NCBI RefSeq assembly: GCF_000006945.2
Contig: NC_003197.2
Location: forward strand, 4,030,001 to 4,094,000
Reading direction: 5' to 3'
From: Salmonella enterica subsp. enterica serovar Typhimurium str. LT2
GTDB lineage: Bacteria > Pseudomonadota > Gammaproteobacteria > Enterobacterales > Enterobacteriaceae
Length of the DNA stretch: 64,000 nt
Below are positions 8,857-21,390 of the stretch, one piece after another; position 1 is the stretch's first letter; every line of letters begins with the position of its first letter. The notes beneath the pieces are model-generated. The model did not search any database, was not told the DNA's origin, and saw nothing but the letters and a program-made list of their open reading frames with translations. The translations under genes were made by a program, and so were the position numbers.

Positions 8857-8867
8857 ATTAAGGCAGG

Positions 8868-12384
<3,517 letters not shown>

Positions 12385-12402
12385 ATATTAGTACATTCGT
12401 CC

Positions 12403-12522
12403 AGGGGCGTGTGTGTCGCAGCCAGTTCGTCTACCGCCAGCGCGCAGAAAGCGGAGCGTACACGAAGTACGTGAGCATTTCGAGCACTGCCGGGAGGCGA
12501 AATGGCAAGTAAACCAGCCCCT
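12403..12522. repeat. 120-bp repeat-like element between dnaN and recF
   Basis: The stretch has inverted ends (AGGGGC at 12403-12408, GCCCCT at 12517-12522) and inner symmetry (GCGTAC / GTACGT). It codes for nothing visible and sits where E. coli has no spacer. It looks like a small non-autonomous dispersed repeat. I recall similar sequence as intergenic repeats in enterobacteria but cannot name the family. Confidence 0.5.
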
Positions 12523-12531
12523 TTTCAGATT

Positions 12532-13632
12532 CTACAGCCTCATTGGCATAACAACGTAGGCAGCACTCTGTGACGCCGCATCCTCAATCTGTACGCTGGA
12601 TACGGAATCCGTCAGCATAATGCGCACGGTTTCGCACTTCAGCGCATTGAGCACGTCCAGCACGTAACTGACGTTAAAGCCGATTTCCATCTCCGTCCCG
12701 CCGTAGCTCACGTCCAGAATCTCTTCCGCTTCTTCCTGTTCCGGGTTATTGGCGGTGATTTTGAGCTGATTCTCACTGACGTACAGACGCACGCCGCGGA
12801 ATTTCTCATTCGAGAGGATTGCTGCGCGGGCAAACGCCTGCTTGAGGATATCGCAGCCCGCTTCCAGATGTTTATCCGGATTCTTCGGCAGAACGCGACG
12901 GTAATCCGGGAAGCGACCATCCACCAGCTTCGAGGTAAAGATAAAGTCGCCGACGTGCGCGCGGATATTATTACTGCCAATCTGCACGCGCAGCGGGTTT
13001 TCGCCGCCGTCGAGCATACGCATCAGTTCAATCACGCCTTTACGCGGCACAATCACCGAGTGGCTGGGTAAAGACGCTTCCAGCGGCATTGAGCACACCG
13101 CCAGACGGTGGCCGTCGGTCGCGACAGTGCGCAGTTCGCTACCTTCCGTTTCAAACAGCATACCGTTTAAGTAGTAGCGCACATCCTGATGGGCCATCGA
13201 AAACTGGGTCGATTCAATCAGGCGCTTCATCGTGGCCTGCGGCAGCGTAAATTCAACTTCGCTTTGCCAGTCGTCAAGATTCGGGAAATCGGCGGCAGGC
13301 AGCGTAGACAGCGAGAAGCGGCTACGGCCAGAACGCACCAGCATCCGATCGCCTTCCAACTGAACGGCAATCTCCGCGCCCTCCGGCAGGCCGCGGCAGA
13401 TATCAAAGAATTTCCGCGCCGGCACGGTAGTGGCGCCTGGCTCATGCGGCTGAGAAAGCGTAACGCGCGCGACCATCTCCATTTCAAGATCGGTGCCGGT
13501 CAGAGAAAGCGTACCGTCCGCTACCTGGAGGAGCAGGTTACCGAGAATCGGCAGCGTAGGACGGCCGCCCAGCGGGCCGCTGACCTGCTGAAGCGGTTTT
13601 AATAAATGTTCACGTTCAACGGTAAATTTCAT
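12532..13632 (-). CDS. dnaN: DNA polymerase III beta subunit (sliding clamp)
   Basis: DnaN forms the dimeric ring clamp that tethers polymerase III and other partners to DNA. The 366-residue protein has the usual length and three repeated clamp folds; it begins MKFTVEREHLLKPLQQV and ends with YVVMPMRL, which forms part of the partner-binding cleft. Its start lies 4 bp after the dnaA stop, indicating joint transcription with dnaA. Downstream, the gap to recF holds a repeat-like insert. Confidence 0.98.
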   Translation of the reverse strand: MKFTVEREHLLKPLQQVSGPLGGRPTLPILGNLLLQVADGTLSLTGTDLEMEMVARVTLSQPHEPGATTVPARKFFDICRGLPEGAEIAVQLEGDRMLVRSGRSRFSLSTLPAADFPNLDDWQSEVEFTLPQATMKRLIESTQFSMAHQDVRYYLNGMLFETEGSELRTVATDGHRLAVCSMPLEASLPSHSVIVPRKGVIELMRMLDGGENPLRVQIGSNNIRAHVGDFIFTSKLVDGRFPDYRRVLPKNPDKHLEAGCDILKQAFARAAILSNEKFRGVRLYVSENQLKITANNPEQEEAEEILDVSYGGTEMEIGFNVSYVLDVLNALKCETVRIMLTDSVSSVQIEDAASQSAAYVVMPMRL

Positions 13633-13636
13633 AGGA

Positions 13637-15037
13637 TCACGACGACAATGTTCTGATTAAATTCGAAAAATCTTCTTTGATATCGTGGCTTTCTTCACGC
13701 AGTTGCTCAATTTTACGACAGGCATGAAGTACGGTAGTGTGGTCGCGCCCGCCAAACGCATCGCCGATTTCCGGCAGACTGTGGTTGGTGAGCTCTTTTG
13801 CCAGCGCCATAGCCATCTGGCGCGGACGTGCTACCGAGCGAGATCGACGCTTAGAAAGCAGATCCGCAATTTTGATTTTGTAATACTCGGCCACCGTCTT
13901 CTGAATATTGTCGATGGTGACCAGTTTTTCCTGCAACGCCAGTAAATCGCGCAGCGCTTCGCGCACAAAGTCGATAGTAATCGCCCGGCCGGTAAAGTTG
14001 GCATTGGCAATCACCCGGTTCAACGCGCCTTCCAGTTCACGCACGTTAGAGCGTAGACGTTTGGCGATAAAGAACGCTACTTCGCCTGGCAGACGAATAT
14101 CATTTTCGTCCGCTTTTTTCATCAGGATCGCCACGCGGGTTTCCAGTTCTGGCGGTTCGATCGCCACTGTCAGCCCCCAACCAAAGCGGGACTTGAGACG
14201 ATCCTCAACGCCGTTGATCTCTTTCGGATAGCGATCCGACGTCAAAATGATCTGCTGATTGCCTTCCAGCAGAGCGTTAAAGGTATGGAAAAACTCTTCC
14301 TGGGATCGTTCTTTATTGGCGAAGAATTGAATATCGTCGATCAGCAATGCGTCAACGGAGCGGTAGTAGCGTTTAAACTCTTCGATGGCGTTATTTTGCA
14401 GGGCTTTTACCATGTCCTGCACAAAGCGCTCGGAGTGCATATACACGACTTTCGCGTTGGGTTTACGCGCCATAATGCCGTTACCCACCGCGTGCAGCAG
14501 GTGAGTTTTACCCAGACCGGTGCCGCCATAGAGGAATAACGGGTTATAAGCGCCGCCAGGATTATCCGCCACCTGACGTGCCGCCGCGCGCGCCAGTTGG
14601 TTGGATTTACCTTCGACGAAGTTATCAAATGTATGTTTTACATTGACGTTGGAGCGGTAGGTCGGCTCCGCTGGCGCTGGTACGTTATCCCAGCCCGAAC
14701 GGGCCGCAGGCGCTACGCGCTGCGGCTGCGCCGTTGTTGTCTGCGCAGGCGCGACAACGTTATGCACAGGCGTTTTTAGCGTTTGCGTAACGGGCTTTGT
14801 TCCCACTTCAAAACGCAGTTGTGGGGCATCCGCGCCGCAGAATGTGTTGAGTAATCCATTGATATTGTTGAGGTACTTATCTCTTACCCAATCGAGCACA
14901 AAACGGTTTGGCGCATACAAAGCCAGCGTGTTATCGCTCAGTTCCGCCTGCAACGGGCGTATCCACATACTGAATTCTGTGGCTGGTAACTCATCCTGCA
15001 ATCGGGCAAGACACTGCTGCCAAAGCGAAAGTGACAC
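13637..15037 (-). CDS. dnaA: Chromosomal replication initiator DnaA
   Basis: DnaA binds 9-bp DnaA boxes in oriC and, as ATP-DnaA, opens the origin and loads DnaB. The 466-residue protein shows domain I ([14 protein letters not shown]), a linker, the AAA+ domain with Walker [10 protein letters not shown] and Walker [10 protein letters not shown], and the C-terminal DnaA-box-binding motif [15 protein letters not shown]. The GTG at 15037 has GGAG 6 bp upstream and gives the normal E. coli-like start; the frame is open a few codons further. A DnaA box lies about 270 bp upstream, fitting autoregulation. Confidence 0.97.
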
Positions 15038-15838
<801 letters not shown>

Positions 15839-15854
15839 TAAAGCTAACCCCTGA

Positions 15855-16214
15855 GTGGTTAAGCTCGCATTTCCCAGGGAGTTACGTTTGTTAACTCCCG
15901 CTCATTTCACATTCGTCTTCCAGCAACCTCAACGGGCTGGCACGCCGCAAATCACCATCCTCGGCCGCCTGAATTCGCTGGGGCATCCCCGTATCGGTCT
16001 TACCGTCGCCAAGAAAAACGTTCGACGTGCGCATGAACGCAACCGGATTAAACGTCTGACGCGTGAAAGCTTCCGTCTGCGCCAGCATGAACTTCCTGCA
16101 ATGGATTTCGTGGTGGTGGCGAAAAAAGGGGTTGCCGACCTCGATAACCGTGCTCTCTCGGAAGCGTTGGAAAAATTATGGCGCCGCCACTGTCGCCTGG
16201 CTCGCGGGTCCTGA
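15855..16214 (+). CDS. rnpA: Ribonuclease P protein component
   Basis: RnpA is the protein cofactor of RNase P, which removes 5' leaders from tRNA precursors with the M1 RNA (rnpB, outside this window). The 119-residue basic protein starts at GTG and contains the RNR-type signature near residue 57 ([18 protein letters not shown]). Its 3' end overlaps yidD by 37 bp, an arrangement conserved in enterobacteria. Confidence 0.97.
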
Positions 16215-16435
16215 TAGCCCTTATTCGGGTCTATCAACGCCTGATCAGTCCGCTGCTTGGGCCGCATTGTCGTTTCACGCCAACGTGCTCAAGCTACGGA
16301 ATTGAGGCATTGCGCAGGTTTGGAGTGATAAAAGGCAGTTGGTTGACGGTGAAACGCGTATTAAAATGCCACCCTTTACACCCTGGTGGTGACGATCCCG
16401 TCCCGCCCGGACCATTTGATACCAGAGAACACTAA
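16178..16435 (+). CDS. yidD: Membrane protein insertion efficiency factor YidD
   Basis: YidD is a small peripheral inner-membrane protein thought to help membrane insertion together with YidC. The 85-residue product [20 protein letters not shown] has the family's amphipathic N-terminus and the cysteine-containing core [14 protein letters not shown] and [12 protein letters not shown]. It starts within rnpA and ends 2 bp before yidC, so the three are probably coupled. Confidence 0.95.
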
Positions 16436-16437
16436 CG

Positions 16438-18084
16438 ATGGATTCGCAACGCAATCTTTTAGTCATCGCTTTGCTGTTCGTGTCTTTCATGATCTGGCAA
16501 GCCTGGGAGCAGGATAAAAATCCGCAACCTCAGACTCAACAGACCACGCAGACAACGACCACCGCAGCGGGTAGCGCCGCCGACCAGGGCGTACCAGCCA
16601 GTGGCCAGGGGAAAATGATTACGGTGAAAACCGATGTGCTTGATTTGACTATCAACACCCGTGGTGGTGATGTCGAGCAGGCCTTGCTCCCGGCTTACCC
16701 GAAAGAACTGGGTTCCAACGAACCGTTCCAGCTGCTGGAAACCACCCCGCAGTTTATCTATCAGGCGCAAAGCGGCCTGACAGGCCGCGACGGCCCGGAT
16801 AACCCGGCGAACGGCCCGCGTCCGCTGTACAACGTCGAGAAAGAGGCGTTTGTACTGGCCGACGGTCAGAACGAACTGCAGGTTCCGATGACTTATACTG
16901 ACGCCGCAGGCAACACGTTTACCAAAACGTTTGTCTTTAAGCGTGGCGATTATGCGGTTAACGTGAACTATAGCGTGCAGAACGCCGGCGAAAAACCGCT
17001 GGAAGTCTCCACCTTTGGTCAGTTAAAACAATCCGTCAACCTGCCTCCTCATCGCGACACCGGCAGCAGCAACTTTGCGCTGCATACATTCCGCGGCGCA
17101 GCGTACTCCACGCCGGATGAGAAGTATGAGAAATACAAATTCGACACTATTGCCGATAACGAAAACCTCAACGTCAGCTCCAAAGGCGGTTGGGTGGCAA
17201 TGTTGCAGCAGTATTTCGCTACCGCATGGATTCCGCGTAACGACGGCACCAACAATTTCTACACCGCCAATCTGGGCAACGGCATTGTCGCTATCGGCTA
17301 TAAAGCGCAGCCGGTACTGGTACAGCCAGGCCAGACTGGCGCGATGACCAGCACCCTGTGGGTCGGCCCGGAAATTCAGGATAAAATGGCGGCTGTTGCA
17401 CCGCACCTGGATTTGACCGTGGACTACGGCTGGTTGTGGTTCATCTCTCAGCCGCTGTTCAAGTTGCTGAAGTGGATCCACAGCTTTGTGGGCAACTGGG
17501 GCTTCTCCATTATCATCATTACCTTTATCGTTCGCGGTATCATGTACCCGCTGACCAAAGCGCAGTACACGTCAATGGCGAAGATGCGTATGCTGCAGCC
17601 GAAAATTCAGGCGATGCGCGAACGTCTTGGCGATGATAAACAGCGCCAAAGCCAGGAGATGATGGCCCTGTACAAAGCGGAGAAGGTTAACCCGCTGGGC
17701 GGCTGCTTCCCGCTGATCATCCAGATGCCTATCTTCCTGGCGTTGTACTACATGCTGATGGGTTCCATTGAACTGCGTCATGCGCCGTTCGCTCTGTGGA
17801 TTCATGACCTGTCCGCACAGGACCCGTACTACATTCTGCCGATCCTGATGGGCGTAACGATGTTCTTCATTCAGAAGATGTCGCCGACCACCGTGACCGA
17901 CCCGATGCAGCAGAAGATCATGACCTTTATGCCGGTCATCTTTACGGTGTTCTTCCTGTGGTTCCCGTCAGGTCTGGTGCTGTACTATATCGTCAGCAAC
18001 CTGGTCACCATCATTCAGCAGCAGCTGATTTACCGTGGTCTGGAGAAGCGTGGCCTGCATAGCCGCGAGAAGAAAAAATCCTGA
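16438..18084 (+). CDS. yidC: Membrane protein insertase YidC
   Basis: YidC inserts and folds inner-membrane proteins, alone or with SecYEG; subunit c of the ATP synthase (atpE, also in this window) is a classic client. The 548-residue protein has an N-terminal membrane helix, a large periplasmic beta domain (about 60-340), and the conserved C-terminal membrane core including the positively charged loop around IVRGIMYPLTKAQYTSMAK. The length equals E. coli YidC. A BIME and a strong terminator follow. Confidence 0.98.
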   Translation: MDSQRNLLVIALLFVSFMIWQAWEQDKNPQPQTQQTTQTTTTAAGSAADQGVPASGQGKMITVKTDVLDLTINTRGGDVEQALLPAYPKELGSNEPFQLLETTPQFIYQAQSGLTGRDGPDNPANGPRPLYNVEKEAFVLADGQNELQVPMTYTDAAGNTFTKTFVFKRGDYAVNVNYSVQNAGEKPLEVSTFGQLKQSVNLPPHRDTGSSNFALHTFRGAAYSTPDEKYEKYKFDTIADNENLNVSSKGGWVAMLQQYFATAWIPRNDGTNNFYTANLGNGIVAIGYKAQPVLVQPGQTGAMTSTLWVGPEIQDKMAAVAPHLDLTVDYGWLWFISQPLFKLLKWIHSFVGNWGFSIIIITFIVRGIMYPLTKAQYTSMAKMRMLQPKIQAMRERLGDDKQRQSQEMMALYKAEKVNPLGGCFPLIIQMPIFLALYYMLMGSIELRHAPFALWIHDLSAQDPYYILPILMGVTMFFIQKMSPTTVTDPMQQKIMTFMPVIFTVFFLWFPSGLVLYYIVSNLVTIIQQQLIYRGLEKRGLHSREKKKS

Positions 18085-18090
18085 TTCGGT

Positions 18091-18168
18091 GTAGGCCGGA
18101 TAAGGCGAAGCCGCCATCCGGCAAGGCGCGCCGGTCAGCCTGATGGCGCTAACGCTTATCAGGCCTAC
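18091..18168. repeat. BIME (paired REP elements) after yidC
   Basis: Two REP-type palindromes in opposite orientation, one with GTAGGCCGGATAAGGCG and the other with CTTATCAGGCCTAC, are separated by a short spacer. It lies between the yidC stop and the terminator. Confidence 0.85.
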
Positions 18169-18172
18169 AATC

Positions 18173-18201
18173 AAAAGGCGGTCATATGACCGCCTTTTTT
18201 T
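18173..18201 (+). terminator. Strong Rho-independent terminator after yidC
   Basis: A perfect palindrome built on GGCGGTCATATGACCGCC is preceded by four A and followed by seven T. It ends the rpmH-rnpA-yidD-yidC transcript just 24 bp before mnmE; the symmetric ends may also work from the other side. Confidence 0.88.
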
Positions 18202-18225
18202 ATTGCAACAAAGTTGAGACTAACC

Positions 18226-19590
18226 ATGAGCCATAACGACACTATCGTCGCCCAGGCAACCCCACCGGGACGCGGTGGCGTGGGTATCCTGCGTATTTCC
18301 GGTCTGAAGGCGCGCGACGTTGCGCAAGAGGTGCTGGGCAAGCTGCCGAAGCCGCGCTATGCCGACTACCTGCCGTTTAAAGATGTTGACGGCAGCGCGC
18401 TGGATCAGGGTATTGCGCTGTGGTTCCCCGGCCCGAACTCCTTCACCGGTGAAGATGTGCTGGAGCTACAAGGGCACGGCGGTCCGGTGATTCTGGACCT
18501 GCTGTTAAAACGTATCCTGACGCTTCCAGGCGTGCGCATTGCCCGACCGGGCGAGTTCTCCGAGCGAGCGTTCCTCAACGATAAGCTCGATTTAGCCCAG
18601 GCGGAAGCCATTGCCGACCTGATCGATGCCAGTTCCGAACAGGCGGCGCGTTCGGCGCTAAACTCGTTACAGGGGGCATTTTCCGCCCGCGTTAACCACC
18701 TTGTGGAAGCACTTACTCACCTGCGAATCTACGTCGAAGCGGCTATTGATTTTCCGGATGAGGAGATCGACTTTCTCTCTGACGGCAAAATCGAAGCGCA
18801 GCTCAATGGCGTCATCGCCGATCTTGACGCCGTGCGCACCGAAGCGCGCCAGGGCAGCCTGCTGCGCGAAGGGATGAAGGTAGTGATTGCCGGACGCCCG
18901 AATGCCGGGAAATCCAGCCTGCTGAATGCGCTGGCAGGCCGTGAAGCGGCCATTGTCACCGATATCGCCGGTACCACGCGCGACGTGTTGCGCGAGCATA
19001 TCCACATCGACGGGATGCCGCTGCATATCATCGATACCGCCGGACTGCGCGACGCCAGCGACGAAGTTGAGCGTATCGGCATCGAACGCGCCTGGCAGGA
19101 GATTGAACAGGCCGATCGCGTGCTGTTTATGGTGGATGGCACCACGACGGACGCCGTTGACCCTGCCGACATCTGGCCGGACTTTATCGCCCGTCTGCCC
19201 AAAAATCTACCGATTACCGTGGTACGTAACAAGGCGGATATCACCGGCGAAACGTTGGGTATTAGTGAAGTAAACGGTCACTCACTGGTTCGCCTCTCGG
19301 CGCGTACCGGCGAAGGCATCGACGTGTTGCGTAACCACCTCAAGCAAAGCATGGGGTTTGATACCAATATGGAAGGCGGCTTCCTGGCCCGTCGCCGTCA
19401 CCTACAGGCGCTGGCGGAAGCCGCTGAACACCTTGAGCAGGGCAAAGCGCAGCTATTAGGCGCATGGGCGGGGGAACTGCTGGCGGAAGAGTTGCGCCTG
19501 GCGCAGCAAAGCTTAAGCGAGATTACCGGCGAGTTTACCTCCGACGACCTGCTGGGACGGATTTTCTCCAGCTTCTGTATCGGTAAGTAA
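18226..19590 (+). CDS. mnmE: tRNA modification GTPase MnmE (TrmE/ThdF)
   Basis: MnmE works with MnmG (also in this window) to add the carboxymethylaminomethyl group at U34 of certain tRNAs. The 454-residue protein has an N-terminal formyl-THF-binding domain, a GTPase domain with GRPNAGKSS, DTAGLR and NKAD, and the C-terminal motif CIGK with the essential cysteine. The ATG at 18226 matches the E. coli start. The last 18 bp are the known integration site of Salmonella genomic island 1, unoccupied here. A terminator follows, then the retron island. Confidence 0.97.
   Translation: MSHNDTIVAQATPPGRGGVGILRISGLKARDVAQEVLGKLPKPRYADYLPFKDVDGSALDQGIALWFPGPNSFTGEDVLELQGHGGPVILDLLLKRILTLPGVRIARPGEFSERAFLNDKLDLAQAEAIADLIDASSEQAARSALNSLQGAFSARVNHLVEALTHLRIYVEAAIDFPDEEIDFLSDGKIEAQLNGVIADLDAVRTEARQGSLLREGMKVVIAGRPNAGKSSLLNALAGREAAIVTDIAGTTRDVLREHIHIDGMPLHIIDTAGLRDASDEVERIGIERAWQEIEQADRVLFMVDGTTTDAVDPADIWPDFIARLPKNLPITVVRNKADITGETLGISEVNGHSLVRLSARTGEGIDVLRNHLKQSMGFDTNMEGGFLARRRHLQALAEAAEHLEQGKAQLLGAWAGELLAEELRLAQQSLSEITGEFTSDDLLGRIFSSFCIGK
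19573..19590 (+). other. Unoccupied SGI1-type attB at the 3' end of mnmE
   Basis: The final 18 bp of mnmE, TTCTGTATCGGTAAGTAA, are the attachment core I know for Salmonella genomic island 1, which integrates between thdF (mnmE) and the int2-retron region in Typhimurium. Only one copy is visible, so no SGI1-type island is present. Confidence 0.75.
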
Positions 19591-19623
19591 GTTTTAGTCC
19601 ACCCTCGTCAGTGAACGTTCACT

Positions 19624-19657
19624 AACCCGCATTAACTGCCTGTTAACGCGGGTTTTT
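19624..19657 (+). terminator. Rho-independent terminator after mnmE
   Basis: AACCCGC and GCGGGTT, with an inner TTAAC/GTTAA pairing, form a long stem followed by five T, starting 34 bp after the mnmE stop. Confidence 0.8.
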
Positions 19658-19698
19658 ACTTTCCATACTCGTCCATAGTCGTGCGGGTTCATCCGCGA

Positions 19699-19723
19699 TT
19701 TTTGTGTCCTGAATTGTCCCCAT
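19699..19723 (+). repeat. Left copy of an imperfect 25-bp direct repeat flanking the retron island
   Basis: Starts TTTTTGTGTCCT and ends CCCAT. The copy at 23846-23870 has the same ends and matches 21 of 25 positions in the same orientation. The two bracket the integrase and retron, so they may be island ends, but no named att site is recognised. Confidence 0.45.
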
Positions 19724-19845
19724 CTTTAAATCCCTCGTGTACCATTGTTTACTTTTTGATCTAAAAATTACATCAAATGAACACAAAAAACGGTATAAAA
19801 AACGCTCAAATATCCCTTCTCATGGACACACTATAGAGGTGAGAT

Positions 19846-21066
19846 ATGGCACTTTCAGATACCAAATTACGCACACTTGCTCCCAGAAACCGCCCCTGGC
19901 AACTTGCCGATCATGACGGGTTGGTGATTGAAGTTCTTCCCACCGGACGAAAAATCTGGCGTTTCCGCTACCGCTTTGACAACAAATCGCAACAGATCAC
20001 GCTGGGCGAATACCCAGCTTTCTCACTTGCAGAAGCGCGGCTCTGGCGTGAAAAGTGCCGCTCACTGGTTGCCCATGGCATCAATCCCGCGCAGAAAAAG
20101 CAGGAAGAAAAGCTTAAACAGAAAGACCCAACGACAGTCAAAACATTCGCCAAACGCTGGCTGACCGATATCGTTGAAAAAAGTAACCGCGATCCACGCA
20201 ACATCACTCGCGTTATCGAGAAGGACATCATTCCCATCATCGGGAAGCTGGAACTCGAAGAACTCACAACTGCCCACATTCAGGTCGTGCTCGACCGCAT
20301 CAAGCAACGAGGTTCGGATCACGTCGCATTACTGACGTGAAACGTGCTTAAACGCATGCTGGCCTATGCAATTTCCAGGGGAATCATCTTCAACAACCCG
20401 GCAGCGGCTATCGAGGCTCGTTATATCACACAAGCAACAAGTCGTGATGTGGCACTGACCGCAGAAGAGATCGGCATCCTGTTACGGGGGATCTACACCT
20501 CTAACATGAACCGACGCCACAAGCTGGCCCTGCACCTGCTGATCATCTGCATGGTGCGTAAATCGGAATTGATTGAAGCAACATGGAGTGAAGTTAACTT
20601 CAACGCGCTGGAATGGCGTATCCCCGGCGAAAGAATGAAGATGGATAATCCACATATTGTTCCGCTGTCAAAGCAGGCGCTGGCGATGTTCGAAGAGCTA
20701 AAATTTCTGGCCGGAGATTCCCCTTACGTCTTCCCCAGCCGACACGGCTACCGACGTCCGATCTCCAAAACAACGCTGAACTGTGCGGTGCGTACGCTGG
20801 ATCTGAACGTCAGGGATTTTGTTATTCATGACTTCCGGCGTACTGCCAGCACATTGCTACATGAGCAGGGCTACAACTCGGATTGGATAGAGAAATACCT
20901 GGCGCATAAGATCGGCGGCGTTCACGGTGTCTACAACCGTGCGGAGTACCTGAATCAGCGCCGGGAGATGCTTCAGTCTTGGGCTGATTTTGTTGATGCG
21001 CAGATTGAGACTGGAAGGAAGGTTATCATTGGACAATTCGGGAAGTCTTACAATGTAACCGTATGA
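19846..21066 (+). pseudogene. P4-type tyrosine integrase, interrupted by one in-frame TGA (int2-like)
   Basis: One reading frame of about 406 codons is broken by TGA at 20338-20340 (codon 165) in the core-binding region; the frame is otherwise intact. The start MALSDTKLRTLAPR with GAGGTGA upstream is typical of P4-family integrases with an N-terminal arm-binding domain. The catalytic residues survive after the stop: Arg in VRKSEL, HDFRR, LAHK and the tyrosine in GVYNRAEY (about codons 238, 328/331, 354, 363). A GTG at 20344 lacks a ribosome site. Loss of activity is likely, unless read-through occurs. It corresponds in place to the int2 gene described beside the Typhimurium retron. Confidence 0.85.
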
Positions 21067-21106
21067 ATAATATGGAAAATATAACAATAATAGTTTCTGA
21101 TTAGAA

Positions 21107-21146
21107 TATACTATCTAACCGGTTGAAAAAGATGCACTTCTCAACC
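21107..21146 (+). promoter_or_regulatory. Candidate retron promoter -10 and 5' leader hairpin
   Basis: TATACT at 21107-21112 could be a -10 element; no good -35 is seen. Just downstream GGTTGA (21121-21126) pairs with TCAACC (21141-21146), with further inner pairing AAG/CTT, giving a hairpin directly ahead of the msr RNA. Transcription starting near 21119 would place this hairpin at the transcript's 5' end. Confidence 0.4.
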
Positions 21147-21157
21147 ATAATAACATC

Positions 21158-21315
21158 ACTCTTTAGCGTTAGGCTTTGATTTATAGCCTTGTCGAGCGTT
21201 TCGCCAGACACTAACTTATTGAGTACTTTTAGGGTTGCGCTAGAAAGTTTTCTACCGATCCTAGAAGTCTCTAGGATCGGTAGAAAACTTTCTAGCGCCT
21301 CCTCTAGTAAAGAGT
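21158..21315 (+). ncRNA. Retron msr-msd RNA (Sen2/St85 type)
   Basis: This is the template and primer RNA of the retron. The inverted repeats a1 (ACTCTTTA, 21158-21165) and a2 (TAAAGAGT, 21308-21315) pair perfectly and present the branching guanosine at 21166 in the TTAGC context. The msr part has short stem-loops at 21171-21189 and 21191-21209. The msd part carries a perfect 29-bp hairpin (21237-21265 with 21270-21298) with an AGTC loop. Reverse transcription starting just before a2 (about 21306) and running 85 nt would end near 21222, which fits the published 85-nt msDNA of S. Typhimurium. The RT gene lies about 1 kb downstream. The fold and branch site are read from sequence; the msDNA ends are inference. 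Confidence 0.92.
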
Positions 21316-21348
21316 AAAAAACGAGCAAAAAACATTGCTCGTTTTTTT
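21316..21348 (+). terminator. Rho-independent terminator between msr-msd and the effector gene
   Basis: ACGAGCAA and TTGCTCGT pair, the stem is extended by an A-run against a T-run, and seven T follow. It starts directly after a2, so it probably sets the 3' end of most msr-msd RNA and lowers read-through into the effector and RT genes. The A/T symmetry could make it bidirectional. Confidence 0.7.
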
Positions 21349-21390
21349 CATCAACGGAAGACAAATCAAAAATACATAACGTTTAAATCA

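Noticed and set aside
20344..21066. Downstream integrase half as a separate functional gene
   Set aside because: It would begin at a GTG without a ribosome site and lack the arm- and part of the core-binding domain; better read as the second half of a broken gene.
21237..21298. The long perfect hairpin as a simple terminator
   Set aside because: It has no T-tract, and its place between a1 and a2 ahead of a retron RT identifies it as the msd.
21101..21364. Minus-strand 87-codon frame opposite the retron RNA
   Set aside because: It covers the msr-msd palindromes exactly, has no ribosome site or domain, and follows from the inverted repeats.
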